Assembly: GCA_035566435.1 (NCBI GenBank)
Contig: DATMRF010000034.1
Coordinates: 1 to 64,000 of the forward strand
Reading direction: 5' to 3'
Source of the DNA: DATMRF01 sp035566435
Lineage (GTDB): Bacteria; Verrucomicrobiota; Verrucomicrobiia; Limisphaerales; UBA8199
DNA length: 64,000 nt
Numbering within the stretch: position 1 is the first letter of the stretch; every line of letters starts with the position of its first letter. Shown one piece after another: positions 1-8,776 of the stretch. A model generated the notes under the pieces. The model was not told where the DNA came from. It saw only the letters and a program-made list of their open reading frames with translations, and did not search any database. The position numbers and the translations under genes were made by a program.

Positions 1-110
1 GGAAAAAGCAAAGCTGGCCCTGGTCGCCTGGAAGAGTTGGCTTTCCTGGACTCATTTCAATTTCCTTTGGCTGCACTCTGAACCCCCCATAGTTCGCCAC
101 TCCCCATGAC

Positions 111-130
111 GTCTCAAAACCTTTTGAGAC
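111..130. terminator. Inverted repeat at the 3' end of the DUF3631 gene
   Basis: Arms GTCTCAAAA and TTTTGAGAC are separated by CC. The repeat overlaps the last codons of the DUF3631 reading frame. It could be a weak terminator or the edge of an element that truncated the gene. Bases 1-110 contain no gene that I can support. Confidence 0.35.
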
Positions 131-2057
131 AGTCTCTGGAATGCGTCCCTAACGGAGGGAGGGACCAGGGGCGGTTGGGCAAAGCGCAGAGGGAACTAAC
201 CAGTGTGCTGGAGAAGAGGCGGTCGGCGGCGGACTGGGTGAAGAGGTGACGGATGTCGGCCAGGAGAACCTGGATGAGTGGATTGGTGGATTGATGGATT
301 GGAGTCGCAGGGAGTTGATGGTTGAGAGTTGAGAGTTGAGAGCCGGCAGATTGGGGAAGATGGAGTGATGGGCCTGAAGACGAGGAGGATGAGGATGAGA
401 AAGAGGATGAGGACGCGGGTGACGACGGGGAGGATGACAAGGCGTGGAAGGCGTCGAGGACGCGTTGGGGCCAGTGGCCGCCGATGATTTGGGCGAGGGC
501 GAAGAGAGGACGCCAGTTGTCGCCGAGGCGGTTGTAGGCAGCCGGAGGCATGACGGGGTCGCAGGCGGCGATGGCGGCGAAGTTGTCCTGGGTCCAGCGG
601 GCGATTTTGCGGCCGAGGATGGTTTCGGTTTTGGTGTGGCGCTTGTCGAAACGGGCCTGGAGGGAGCCGGGCGGGGCTTTAACAAAGGGAATGATAATGG
701 AGCGGTCGCGGAGGGTGGGGGCGAGGTGACCGATGCCGGCGAGGGCGGTGGCGGCGAAAGCTTTAAAGGAGCGGACGATGTGGCCTTCGCAACGGTAAAC
801 GCAGGCGCCGGGGTCGTTGCCGGCGTTGAGGAGACCGCGGAGTTCGGGGTAGAGATGGAGGTAGGCGTCCAGTTCGTCCAGGAGGAGGGTGGGTTGGTGC
901 AAATGGACGATGCGGAACAGGACGGCGGGTTTGAGGTTGTCGGTGCGAAGGACATTGGGGGTCATGGTGGCCATGAGGTTGAGGGCGGTGGTTTTGCCGC
1001 AGCCCGGTTCGATGGAGGTGAGGTTGAGGCGCGGGGTTTGGGTAAAGGCGCCGATGGCATGGGCGTGAGGGGTCCAGAGGGTGAAGACGACGGGGGCGCC
1101 GGCCGGCAGGTAGAGGTAAAGGAGGTAGCGGTCGTGGACCTGGTCAAAGAGGGCGGGGGCGTCGAGGATAGGTTCGGGCCAGGGTTGGAGCTGAGGCAAA
1201 ACGACGGCGTTGGCCTGGGCATCGTCTTCAAGGATGCGGGCGCAGCCCACGGCGTCATCGAGGGTAGCGAGGCGGAGGTGGAGGCGTTTGGCTTCGGCGC
1301 GGCGGCAGCGGTCGTAATCGGTAGTGGGAAGGCGGGCGAGGCGGGCGAACGCTTGTTGGTCGGTCTCGGGTTGGCAGTTGGAGCCGGGATTTTGAACAGG
1401 AGGAAGCGGAGGAAACAGAGAGGCTTCGGAGTGCGGAGTGGATTCAGTTGCAGGTGGCGAAACGGTGTTGATTTTTGACTGGTCAGAATTTTCGAGCGGC
1501 AATTGGTGGTCATCGGAGCCAGATAAAGGTTCGCCGTTGGGGTCTGGTGTTTGAACAGGAGGCAACGGAGGCAACAGAGGGCCTTCGGAGTGCGGAGTGT
1601 CGAGTGCGGGGTGCGGAGTGGATTCAGTTGCCGGTAAGGGAGCGGTTTCGATTTTTGATTGGTTTTCGCCGGACGGCAAGGGGTACGTGACGCCGGGTGT
1701 GTTCTGGGCGATGACCCAGAGGTGAAGGGCCTGATGCAGGGGCGGAAGGTTCTGATTGACTTCGTATCCGCGGGGTAAATGGGAGAGGGCGTCCTGGAGG
1801 AGGGGGCGGTTTTCCGGGATGGCGAGGGTTTCGATGGCGCTGAGGGCCTCTAGGAGCGGGGCGCCGAGAGCGCTGGGGGAGCGGAACTGGGCGGCCCAGG
1901 CAGCACAGAACTGTTCGTGGTCGAGGTCGGCGGCCAGGAGGCCGGCCGCTTCCGGGGACAGAGAGTGCTTCAAATCTTCCAGGAAACGGGTGAGGATAAG
2001 GCGGTTGAGGGGGCGGAGGAGGCTGGCATGGATGAAGTATTTAAGCTGAGGGTTCAT
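114..2057 (-). CDS. DUF3631-type phage/plasmid ATPase, probably C-terminally truncated
   Basis: A DUF3631-like ATPase, the module found at the C-terminus of phage and plasmid primase/helicase proteins. The start chosen is the ATG of MNPQLKYFIH; the frame stays open upstream, but that part is low-complexity and microrepeat-derived. From about residue 345 a Walker A (EPGCGKTT) is followed near residue 390 by a Walker B (LLLDELDAYL), then the conserved RDRSIIIPF stretch. A Pro/Ser/Thr-rich region (about residues 100-200) and a poly-Ser tract next to QLSTLNHQLP and HQSTNPLIQ are direct translations of DNA microrepeats. The C-terminus breaks off after CALPNRPW, where family members normally continue with a short LxxLLxxFGI-like tail. 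No primase, integrase or other phage gene adjoins it, so it looks like an orphan cassette. Confidence 0.75.
   Translation of the reverse strand: MNPQLKYFIHASLLRPLNRLILTRFLEDLKHSLSPEAAGLLAADLDHEQFCAAWAAQFRSPSALGAPLLEALSAIETLAIPENRPLLQDALSHLPRGYEVNQNLPPLHQALHLWVIAQNTPGVTYPLPSGENQSKIETAPLPATESTPHPALDTPHSEGPLLPPLPPVQTPDPNGEPLSGSDDHQLPLENSDQSKINTVSPPATESTPHSEASLFPPLPPVQNPGSNCQPETDQQAFARLARLPTTDYDRCRRAEAKRLHLRLATLDDAVGCARILEDDAQANAVVLPQLQPWPEPILDAPALFDQVHDRYLLYLYLPAGAPVVFTLWTPHAHAIGAFTQTPRLNLTSIEPGCGKTTALNLMATMTPNVLRTDNLKPAVLFRIVHLHQPTLLLDELDAYLHLYPELRGLLNAGNDPGACVYRCEGHIVRSFKAFAATALAGIGHLAPTLRDRSIIIPFVKAPPGSLQARFDKRHTKTETILGRKIARWTQDNFAAIAACDPVMPPAAYNRLGDNWRPLFALAQIIGGHWPQRVLDAFHALSSSPSSPASSSSFSSSSSSSSGPSLHLPQSAGSQLSTLNHQLPATPIHQSTNPLIQVLLADIRHLFTQSAADRLFSSTLVSSLCALPNRPWSLPPLGTHSRDCLKRF
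271..345. repeat. Microrepeat tracts inside the DUF3631 gene
   Basis: Two different word-like tandem arrays lie side by side: degenerate units of GATTGGTGGATT and of GTTGAGA/GTTGATG. Both keep the reading frame of the DUF3631 protein and read as HQSTNPLIQ and QLSTLNHQLP on the minus strand. Similar tracts occur at 1398-1450, 1555-1625, 2058-2155, 2323-2360, 26831-26868 and 27866-28000. Confidence 0.7.
1398..1625. repeat. Two copies of a composite microrepeat (GGAGGCAACGG / GGAGTGCGGAGT words)
   Basis: Around 1398-1455 and again around 1555-1632 the same order of words appears: GGAGGMARCGGAGG, then CTTCGGAGTGCGGAGTG, then GATTCAGTTGC. The second copy has an extra TCGAGTGCGGGGTGCGGAG unit. Both lie in frame in the Pro/Ser-rich part of the DUF3631 protein and read PLPPVQ, TPHSE and ATESTPH. 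The repeated order suggests duplication of a composite block. Confidence 0.65.
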
Positions 2058-2795
2058 AGGATAGTTGATAGTTAATAGTTGATAGCCGGACCAGTTGTTG
2101 GCCTCCTTCGCTGAAGCTATGGAGCCCGGGTAGTTGACGGTTGATGCTTGATTGAAATACGGGTGCGCCGGGGGAGCAGCGCCAGGACGGGGAAGTGACT
2201 TGAATTTGGGCATAGCGGAGCACTGCCCGGAACACGTTTTGCCAGGTTTTATGCGGGAGAGCCTCATGTGCGGCGTCAGCGCCCTGCATGGGAGTGAAAG
2301 AAGCATAAGTTGCGCCAATTGGCTGAAAGGCAGGATGCAGGATGTGGAATGCAGAAATGAGAGCGACTGGGCGGAGGCGAGGTGGACATTGGGTGTCCAG
2401 GTGAGTTGGCATTTTTTGCGGGGGACGCCGGCAAGAAATGTTTAACTTGGGGTGAGACGGGGAGGAGAGATTTACCGCAGGTTGCGCGGATTACACGGAT
2501 GGAGAGATCGGCAGAAACGAGGAGGTTGGAACGGGTTGCGCAGGATGGGCTGGGCGAGATGTTCGAGGCCGGCTTTGGGTTCTGTGACACACAGCAGCTT
2601 TGCCGACGCGAAGCTTTGTGGACAGCACAGGGGGCGTTATTTAGGCATCATGCTGTGGCTCGCAGAGATACACTCCTTCAGTCGGGGTTGTGTGCTCACA
2701 GCTTCCTGAACTCCTGCTGTCAGCCAAACACTGACAGAACTATCGCCTCGACTCCAATTAAGTAACTTCGCTCCGTATCCTACTGTGACGGCACT
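2058..2795. other. Gene-poor region rich in microrepeats
   Basis: I see no supported gene. The stretch carries degenerate tandem words: GATAGTTGATAGTTAATAG near 2060-2087, a TTGACGGTTGATGCTTGATTG run near 2127-2147, a GGCAGGATGCAGGATGTGG run near 2329-2347, and GGTTGCGCGGATTACACGG near 2473-2491. Open frames here are short and in competing phases. The last 200 bases must hold the upstream region of the following glycoside hydrolase, but no convincing -35/-10 pair is visible. Confidence 0.5.
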
Positions 2796-5700
2796 ATGTG
2801 GAAAAGACATTGTGCCGTTCTTGCCATCGTTTTGTGTGCCACTCAATGCGGCGCGACGATTTATGCAGCCGTGCCAACCGTGTCCGTGGTCGCGAGTGAT
2901 CCGACGGCGACGATCGGGACAACCGATCCTGGGGTGTTTACGTTCACGCTCGATGGAAGCACCACCACAAGCCTTGGGGTCAATTTTTCGCTGGGCGGCT
3001 CGGCGGCGAAATGGACCGACTACCGCCGTTTGCCGGAAGGCGATATGCCGGTTTCAATCACGATTCCGGCGGGGGCTGCGTCCGCAAGTCTGACGATTTA
3101 TGCGATGGCCAACTCGACGCTCGCCAATCCGGAAACCGTCAGCCTGACGCTTGTAACAGACCCGGCTTACACTGTCGGATTGCAGAACAATGCCGTGGTG
3201 AGCATTCAGCCCAGTTCCGGTTCAACCCCAACGAACCCTCCGGCGAGCACCAACAATGCTCCTGCCACAACCAACAGCACGGGGAGCGTGATTGACGATA
3301 CCGCGCTCGCGCTGCCAAAAGTTGGTGACAACAGCCTGCGCATTTTATCGCCGACCTTGCTGGAGTTGCGCGTTATCAATACCAAACAGCTCGATCCCGC
3401 GACGGTTGCGAATTGGAACCTCGTCAACGCCTCGGGCCTGTTCGTTGCGCCGGCGCTCTCGGCGTTTTCCGTGACCGTGAACGGGCAGGCCGCGGTCGTA
3501 CAATCGGTTGGTTTCAAACGCCGCCCGCGTTACGCGCCGCTCGTCGGATATGATTTGCGGATTGAAAACTGTCTTTACCTGCAACTGGCGACACCGGTTG
3601 CGGACAATCAAACCGTCACCGTCGTCAATCCCGACGGCACGTTGTGGGGCAGCGGCACGATTTACAGCACGACCGCTGATCCACTTCGTTACAGTCCAGC
3701 AATTCACGTGAACCAGGAAGGTTATATGTCGTCCTACCCGAAGAAGGGCATGGTTGGCTATTACGCCGGCAGCATGGGCGAAATGGCAATTCCGTCCACG
3801 GGTTTTTCCCTCGTGGACTCGAGTAGTGGCGCGACGGTCTTTACCGGCACGACGACGCGGCGCAGAGACGTCGGCTACAATTACATGCCGACGCCGTATC
3901 AGACTGTTTTTGAGGCGGACTTCAGCGGTTTCACGACCCCAGGCCAATACCGCCTGGTGGTGCCCGGCCTGGGCGCATCGCTGCCGTTTTTGATTAACGA
4001 CGGCATCGCGATGGACTTCGCCCGGACTTATGAGATGGGCTTGTTTGAACAGCGCAGCGGCTACAATGTGGCCATGCCGTTCACGCGCTTCGCGCACGCC
4101 GCCGACCACACCGTGCCGGCGAGTGTGCCCATGAACTTATCTTCGGCATTCGCATTCACCTGGACGACGATTTCCAGTTACGCAAACGCTGCCAATGCGG
4201 ACAATCCGACGCAAACCGCGCCGTTGCTCACCAGTCCGTCAGCGCAGCTTTATCCGTTCGTGAACCAGGGACCGGTTGATGTGTCCGGCGGCCATTTCGA
4301 CGCGGGCGATTACAGCAAATACACCTGGGATTGCGCGCAATTGGTTCACACCCTGATGTTCGCGGTGGATTCACTGCCCGGCGTCGCCTCCCTCGACAAC
4401 CTTGGTATCCCCGAAAGCGGGGACGGCATCAGCGACGTGATGCAGGAGGCCAAGTGGGAAGCCGACTTCCTCGCCAAAATACAGGACGCCGACGGTGGAT
4501 TTTATTACGTTGTTTATCCCCAAAACAGCGAATACGAAGGCAACGTCCTGCCCGAAAACGGCGCTCCGCAGGTTGTTTGGCCCAAAAACACCGCCGCCAC
4601 CGCCGCGGCCGTCGCCGCGCTGGCGGAATGCGCCTCCTCGCCGCTGTTCAAACAGACGTATCCAACCGCCGCCAGCAATTATCTGGCAAAGGCGACACTC
4701 GGCTGGAGTTTTCTGACCAACGCCATTGCCAAATACGGCAAGAACGGCGCGTATCAAAAGCTCATGCACTTCGGTGACGATTTCACCGACCAGGACGAGC
4801 TGGCGTGGGCCGCTTGCGAAATGTTCCTCGCCACTGGCAACCCGTCCTATCGAACCACACTCGAATCGTGGTTTCCTGATCCGACCGATTCGGCGACGTT
4901 TCGCTGGGGTTGGTGGCGCATGTTCGCCTGTTACGGCAATGCGGTGCGCGATTACGCCTTTGCCGTGAAAAGCGGACGTTTGCAGGCAAGCCAGGTCAAC
5001 GCAAATTATCTTGCGAAATGCATCAACACGATCACCGACTGCGGCGATGACAATCTGAAGTGGTCGCAGGACAACGCCTACGGGAGCAGTTTCCCTGACG
5101 CGACGAAAAATGTGCGCGGCGCGGGCTGGTATTACTCCCCCGAGCAGGCGTTTGACATCGTCGTCGCGTATCAATTCAATCCGAATCCGGCGTACCTGGA
5201 CGCCATCCTGCGCAACCTGAACTACGAGGGTGGCTGTAATCCCGTCAACGTGTCCTACGTCACCGGCCTGGGCTGGAGACGCCAGCGCCAAGTGGTGGAC
5301 CAATACTCGCAAAACTCCGGGCTGGCGCTGCCCAAGGACGGCATTCCGATCAGCAACATCCAGCAGGGGTTCGTCTTCGTAAACACCTACGGCAGCGAAC
5401 TCACCGAGCTTTGCTTTCCGTCCGACAACGCCAGCACCGCGCCGTATCCGTATTACGACCGTTGGGGCGACGCGTTCAACGTGACGACCGAAGCGTCCAC
5501 GGACGACACGGTGCGCGGCTTCGCCGGTATCGCGTGGCTCGCGGCGCAAACTTCGCTGAGAACGCAATCCTGGACTTTCGCGACTTCGCAAATCGCTGCG
5601 CCGGCAACCGTCGTGCCCGTGGGTCAGCCGGTGACCATTTCGTTGCAATCCGCCCTCGACTTAACCGGCGCCAATCGCATAGTGTGGGAAGGGCGGGATC

Positions 5701-6575
5701 AGGAACCGGCCTACGGTTCGACGTTCACGTTCACGCCGCAGAACAACGGCACGCAGTGGGTCCAAGCCGAAGCTCAATGGCCGGACGGACGCCGCGTGTT
5801 CGCAACGGCGAGTTTTACGGCGAACAATCCGAACGTCGTATGGGTGGAAGACGCCATCCCGGCCGGGGGCGCGCCCGGTTCCGGTGGCGGGGATTCCTGG
5901 AATTGGATCAGCAGCAATCCCTCGCCGTACTCGGGCAGCGCGGCGCATCAATCCGTTTCTGCCGCGGGGCTGCACGAGCATTGGTTTGGTAACGCCACCT
6001 CGACGCTCGCCATCAGCACGGGTGACACCTTGTATTCCTATGTTTACCTCGACCCGTCGAACGTGCCGAGCGAGATAATGCTGGGGTGGAACGACGGCAG
6101 CAGTTGGGAGCATCGCGCGTTTTGGGGAGCGAACAACATCACCTACGGCGTCACTGGAACCGCCAGTCGCGCTTACGTGGGACCGCTGCCGGCTGCCGGG
6201 CAGTGGGTACGGCTCGCGGTTCCCGCCAGCCAGGTTGGGTTGGAAGGCAGCACGCTCAATGGCATGGACTTTTCCGCCTATGGCGGAGGTGTTACCTGGG
6301 ATTACGCGGGCAAGACGAGTGTAATCGGCACCGGAACTAACTTGTTCGTCTCCGTGCCAAGCATCATCAACCATGCCGCCGGAAGTACCGTGCAACTCAC
6401 GTGGCCGAGCGTCGTGGGCAAGATCTATCGCGTGGCGTGCAAGAACACTCTCAGCGACCCAAGCTGGACTTACCCCACCGGCGATATCACCGCGACGGGT
6501 GCGAGCACGGCGTGGGTTGACACGACGGCCGCCGGCTTGAGGCAACGCTTCTATCGGATTGAGATGATGAACTGA
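2796..6575 (+). CDS. Secreted multidomain family 9 glycoside hydrolase (endoglucanase-like)
   Basis: Predicted inverting GH9 beta-glucanase, exported. The ATG start gives a signal peptide (about residues 1-24, MWKRHCAVLAIVLCATQCGA), then a Calx-beta-like domain (25-140), an Asn/Thr/Pro/Ser linker (140-165), a beta domain, a CelD-type N-terminal Ig-like domain (HVNQEGYMSSYPKKG), and the (alpha/alpha)6 catalytic domain. Asp502 and Asp505 in FDAGDYSKY and Glu899 in NVTTEASTDD match the GH9 nucleophile-activating aspartates and general acid. GCNPVNVSYVTGLGW matches the other family signature. After residue 1010 come a beta-rich module, possibly carbohydrate-binding, and a 60-residue tail ending QRFYRIEMMN that recurs in neighbouring secreted proteins. 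A paralogue lies at 8777-11389. Substrate is not proven; cellulose or another beta-glucan is the family expectation. Confidence 0.9.
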   Translation: MWKRHCAVLAIVLCATQCGATIYAAVPTVSVVASDPTATIGTTDPGVFTFTLDGSTTTSLGVNFSLGGSAAKWTDYRRLPEGDMPVSITIPAGAASASLTIYAMANSTLANPETVSLTLVTDPAYTVGLQNNAVVSIQPSSGSTPTNPPASTNNAPATTNSTGSVIDDTALALPKVGDNSLRILSPTLLELRVINTKQLDPATVANWNLVNASGLFVAPALSAFSVTVNGQAAVVQSVGFKRRPRYAPLVGYDLRIENCLYLQLATPVADNQTVTVVNPDGTLWGSGTIYSTTADPLRYSPAIHVNQEGYMSSYPKKGMVGYYAGSMGEMAIPSTGFSLVDSSSGATVFTGTTTRRRDVGYNYMPTPYQTVFEADFSGFTTPGQYRLVVPGLGASLPFLINDGIAMDFARTYEMGLFEQRSGYNVAMPFTRFAHAADHTVPASVPMNLSSAFAFTWTTISSYANAANADNPTQTAPLLTSPSAQLYPFVNQGPVDVSGGHFDAGDYSKYTWDCAQLVHTLMFAVDSLPGVASLDNLGIPESGDGISDVMQEAKWEADFLAKIQDADGGFYYVVYPQNSEYEGNVLPENGAPQVVWPKNTAATAAAVAALAECASSPLFKQTYPTAASNYLAKATLGWSFLTNAIAKYGKNGAYQKLMHFGDDFTDQDELAWAACEMFLATGNPSYRTTLESWFPDPTDSATFRWGWWRMFACYGNAVRDYAFAVKSGRLQASQVNANYLAKCINTITDCGDDNLKWSQDNAYGSSFPDATKNVRGAGWYYSPEQAFDIVVAYQFNPNPAYLDAILRNLNYEGGCNPVNVSYVTGLGWRRQRQVVDQYSQNSGLALPKDGIPISNIQQGFVFVNTYGSELTELCFPSDNASTAPYPYYDRWGDAFNVTTEASTDDTVRGFAGIAWLAAQTSLRTQSWTFATSQIAAPATVVPVGQPVTISLQSALDLTGANRIVWEGRDQEPAYGSTFTFTPQNNGTQWVQAEAQWPDGRRVFATASFTANNPNVVWVEDAIPAGGAPGSGGGDSWNWISSNPSPYSGSAAHQSVSAAGLHEHWFGNATSTLAISTGDTLYSYVYLDPSNVPSEIMLGWNDGSSWEHRAFWGANNITYGVTGTASRAYVGPLPAAGQWVRLAVPASQVGLEGSTLNGMDFSAYGGGVTWDYAGKTSVIGTGTNLFVSVPSIINHAAGSTVQLTWPSVVGKIYRVACKNTLSDPSWTYPTGDITATGASTAWVDTTAAGLRQRFYRIEMMN

Positions 6576-6578
6576 AGC

Positions 6579-8522
6579 TCATCTCCTCAATCTGAAAAAC
6601 CGCTGTGGATCGGTGAAATGGTTGGTGTAAGGACTGGTGGCATTCGCCAAATCGATGAATTGCCCGGCGAGGTTCGTCGCGGTCTGCAAGGTCCAACCTG
6701 AACCCCAGGAAAGCACGAGTTGCTGGCTGTTGTGATCGGCAAAGAAAAGGGCGTCGGGAAGAATCTCGCCGGTGGGGAGGATGCGCGCGGGATAGGTGCC
6801 GGCGGCCAGGTTCGCCGGATTGTGGAACTGAATCTGGGTCAACTGCGGACCGGTCAGAGCGGCGGCGCTGTTTCCAAAAAGGATCCGCTGCGCGCCGCCG
6901 CCATAAAGCGAGCCGCTCCAGTTTTCGATAATCAGGGTCGCCTGGTTTGACCAGCCCAGGCTGTGGCTGTCGCCGAACTGCACATTCCCGGAGCCGGATG
7001 GCATGTAAACCGTGGAATGAGTGTTGTCGCCTGAATTGAGTTGCAGCGGGCCTAACTGCCACGTTCCGGAACCGAAAGACAGGTAGGCATTGGCGACGCT
7101 CAGCGTTCCAGACTGGTTTATGGTCCCGCCGGTGACGGTGAATATGGCCGACGACGTCACTACGATGTTCGAGACGCTCAAATGGCCACCGCTCAACAGG
7201 AATCCCTGCCACAGGGGCAGACCGCTGTTGCCGGCAATGGACAGCTGGTTCGCTATCGTGTGAACGCCCCCGCTTTGACTATACCCGCCCACCCACGAAG
7301 CGCCGATGCTCGTGTTGTTGTCGCTCAACATTCCGCCGGACAGGGTGAGGTAACCGTACGCCCCGGCGACCAGTGTCACGTCGCCCGCCACCGAGTTCGT
7401 ACCGCCGGTCTGATGGTAGGCTCCGTTAATATACATTGCGGCGGTGGAGAAGGTTCCGCCGTTCAGCGTCACGGAACCATAGCCGATGTTGTCGCGATTA
7501 ATCCAACCTGACGCGGTGCTGACCCCACCGGTCACGGTGGTGGTGCCGCCCGACTGATTGAATGATCCGCGGAGGTCCACACCAATTCCCGAAACAGCCA
7601 GGACGCCGTTGGCCAGGGTGTAAGAGCCGTAGCCGTAGGTGCCGATGGACAGCGAGCCGAAATTGGTTCCTCCGGTTTGGAGCACTGAACCGCTGCCAAG
7701 CGTGGAGCCATCGGTCCACGGGACTTTCGTGTTGCCGTAGTGCACGCCGCCAGCCAAGTGGTAGCTTCCGTCGAAAACAGCCGCATCATAATTCAGGTTT
7801 CCGCCCTGCTGGATAAAAGTCCCGCCGCTGAAATAGATGATTGCGTTGAAATCCCCGTCCTGAAAAACGTAGGTGCCTCCGTCGAGGTGGACGATCCCGC
7901 ACGAGTTGGTTCCGCCATTCTGATAGAAAATGCCGCCGAAGTTTCCTTCAAGGAACAGATGGGAGACGCTGAGCAGGCCACTGTTGAGATTGTAAACGCC
8001 CGGCCCGATGTAACCGACATCAATCTGATTCCCAGTGACGACGGAATCGCTCTGATTGAATGTGCCGGCGATGGACATGCCCGAGCCGGTTGGTCCGTTG
8101 AGCTGCAACGCGGACGAAAGCATGGTGACGGCGGAATTGCTCCCGACCGTCAGCGAGTTCACCTTCAGCGGCGTCTGGAAACCCGAGTAATTCAGCAGCA
8201 GCGTGTCGAACGAATTCGTGGGCGATGAAATTGTCACGGAATCCACGGTCAATGTCTGCGGAAAAGTCTGAGCGGTGTTCGGTCCGATGACGAGGGCCTT
8301 CCAACCGGCGTTCGTGAACAGGATGGTTTGATTCGGACCGGGCAGTACGCCGAGCGACCAATCCGGACTCTCCCAGTTGCCGCTGACGGAGCCGGTCCAA
8401 CTGTTTATCTGCGCGCCGGCATCCAAACACCAGCCGGCGCAAAACAGAAAGCCCATGAGCGCGGCACGACCGGCGCGCGACAGCGGCGGTATCATGGCAA
8501 TTGTAAATGGAAACCGTCGCAT
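6579..8522 (-). CDS. Large secreted beta-helical repeat protein with RFFRL-type C-terminus
   Basis: The start is the ATG of MRRFPFTIAMIPPL; a second in-frame ATG (MIPPLSR) 27 bases on would give an equally good signal peptide (ending AGAQINSW). The body is built of irregular Gly/Asn/Thr/Ser-rich turns such as LNGGTFSTAAMYINGAYHQ and TGGTNSVAGDVTLVAGAYGY, typical of parallel beta-helix or autotransporter-associated passenger proteins. No outer-membrane barrel follows. The last 60 residues (GWTLQTATNLAGQF to QRFFRLRR) match the tail of both the GH9 enzyme at 2796 and the FG-GAP protein at 28562. It converges on the first GH9 gene with only 3 bases between stops and diverges from the second. Function unknown; surface adhesin or polysaccharide-associated protein is an inference. 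Confidence 0.8.
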   Translation of the reverse strand: MRRFPFTIAMIPPLSRAGRAALMGFLFCAGWCLDAGAQINSWTGSVSGNWESPDWSLGVLPGPNQTILFTNAGWKALVIGPNTAQTFPQTLTVDSVTISSPTNSFDTLLLNYSGFQTPLKVNSLTVGSNSAVTMLSSALQLNGPTGSGMSIAGTFNQSDSVVTGNQIDVGYIGPGVYNLNSGLLSVSHLFLEGNFGGIFYQNGGTNSCGIVHLDGGTYVFQDGDFNAIIYFSGGTFIQQGGNLNYDAAVFDGSYHLAGGVHYGNTKVPWTDGSTLGSGSVLQTGGTNFGSLSIGTYGYGSYTLANGVLAVSGIGVDLRGSFNQSGGTTTVTGGVSTASGWINRDNIGYGSVTLNGGTFSTAAMYINGAYHQTGGTNSVAGDVTLVAGAYGYLTLSGGMLSDNNTSIGASWVGGYSQSGGVHTIANQLSIAGNSGLPLWQGFLLSGGHLSVSNIVVTSSAIFTVTGGTINQSGTLSVANAYLSFGSGTWQLGPLQLNSGDNTHSTVYMPSGSGNVQFGDSHSLGWSNQATLIIENWSGSLYGGGAQRILFGNSAAALTGPQLTQIQFHNPANLAAGTYPARILPTGEILPDALFFADHNSQQLVLSWGSGWTLQTATNLAGQFIDLANATSPYTNHFTDPQRFFRLRR

Positions 8523-8776
8523 GTGGCACTGTTGCCTCCCACATCGGGAATGAAAATGAGGTAAAGGGTGTAAAGCCGATGCTAAAAGACCCCAGGAGTT
8601 GATTCCAGACTTGGCACCATTGGTATTTACATAACGGAAAGAGCGCGCGATCTCCCATGAACAGGCTCGCTGGCTTGGGGACAAACCTCTCAGCCCGACT
8701 TGTGCAGATCCCAATGCCTGGCACGGTGGGTAAACACCTCTGTTGTTCACGCCGTCTGAATGGCCGAGAATACCGT

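Noticed and set aside
360..420. GAGGATGAGGATGAGAAAGAGG tract as a regulatory repeat
   Set aside because: It encodes the poly-Ser linker of the DUF3631 protein on the opposite strand and is best explained as low-complexity coding sequence.
444..1478. Plus-strand open frame of 344 codons rich in Gly, Val and Glu
   Set aside because: It is the mirror of the DUF3631 coding strand; it has no recognisable domain, and its composition follows from GC-rich antisense DNA.
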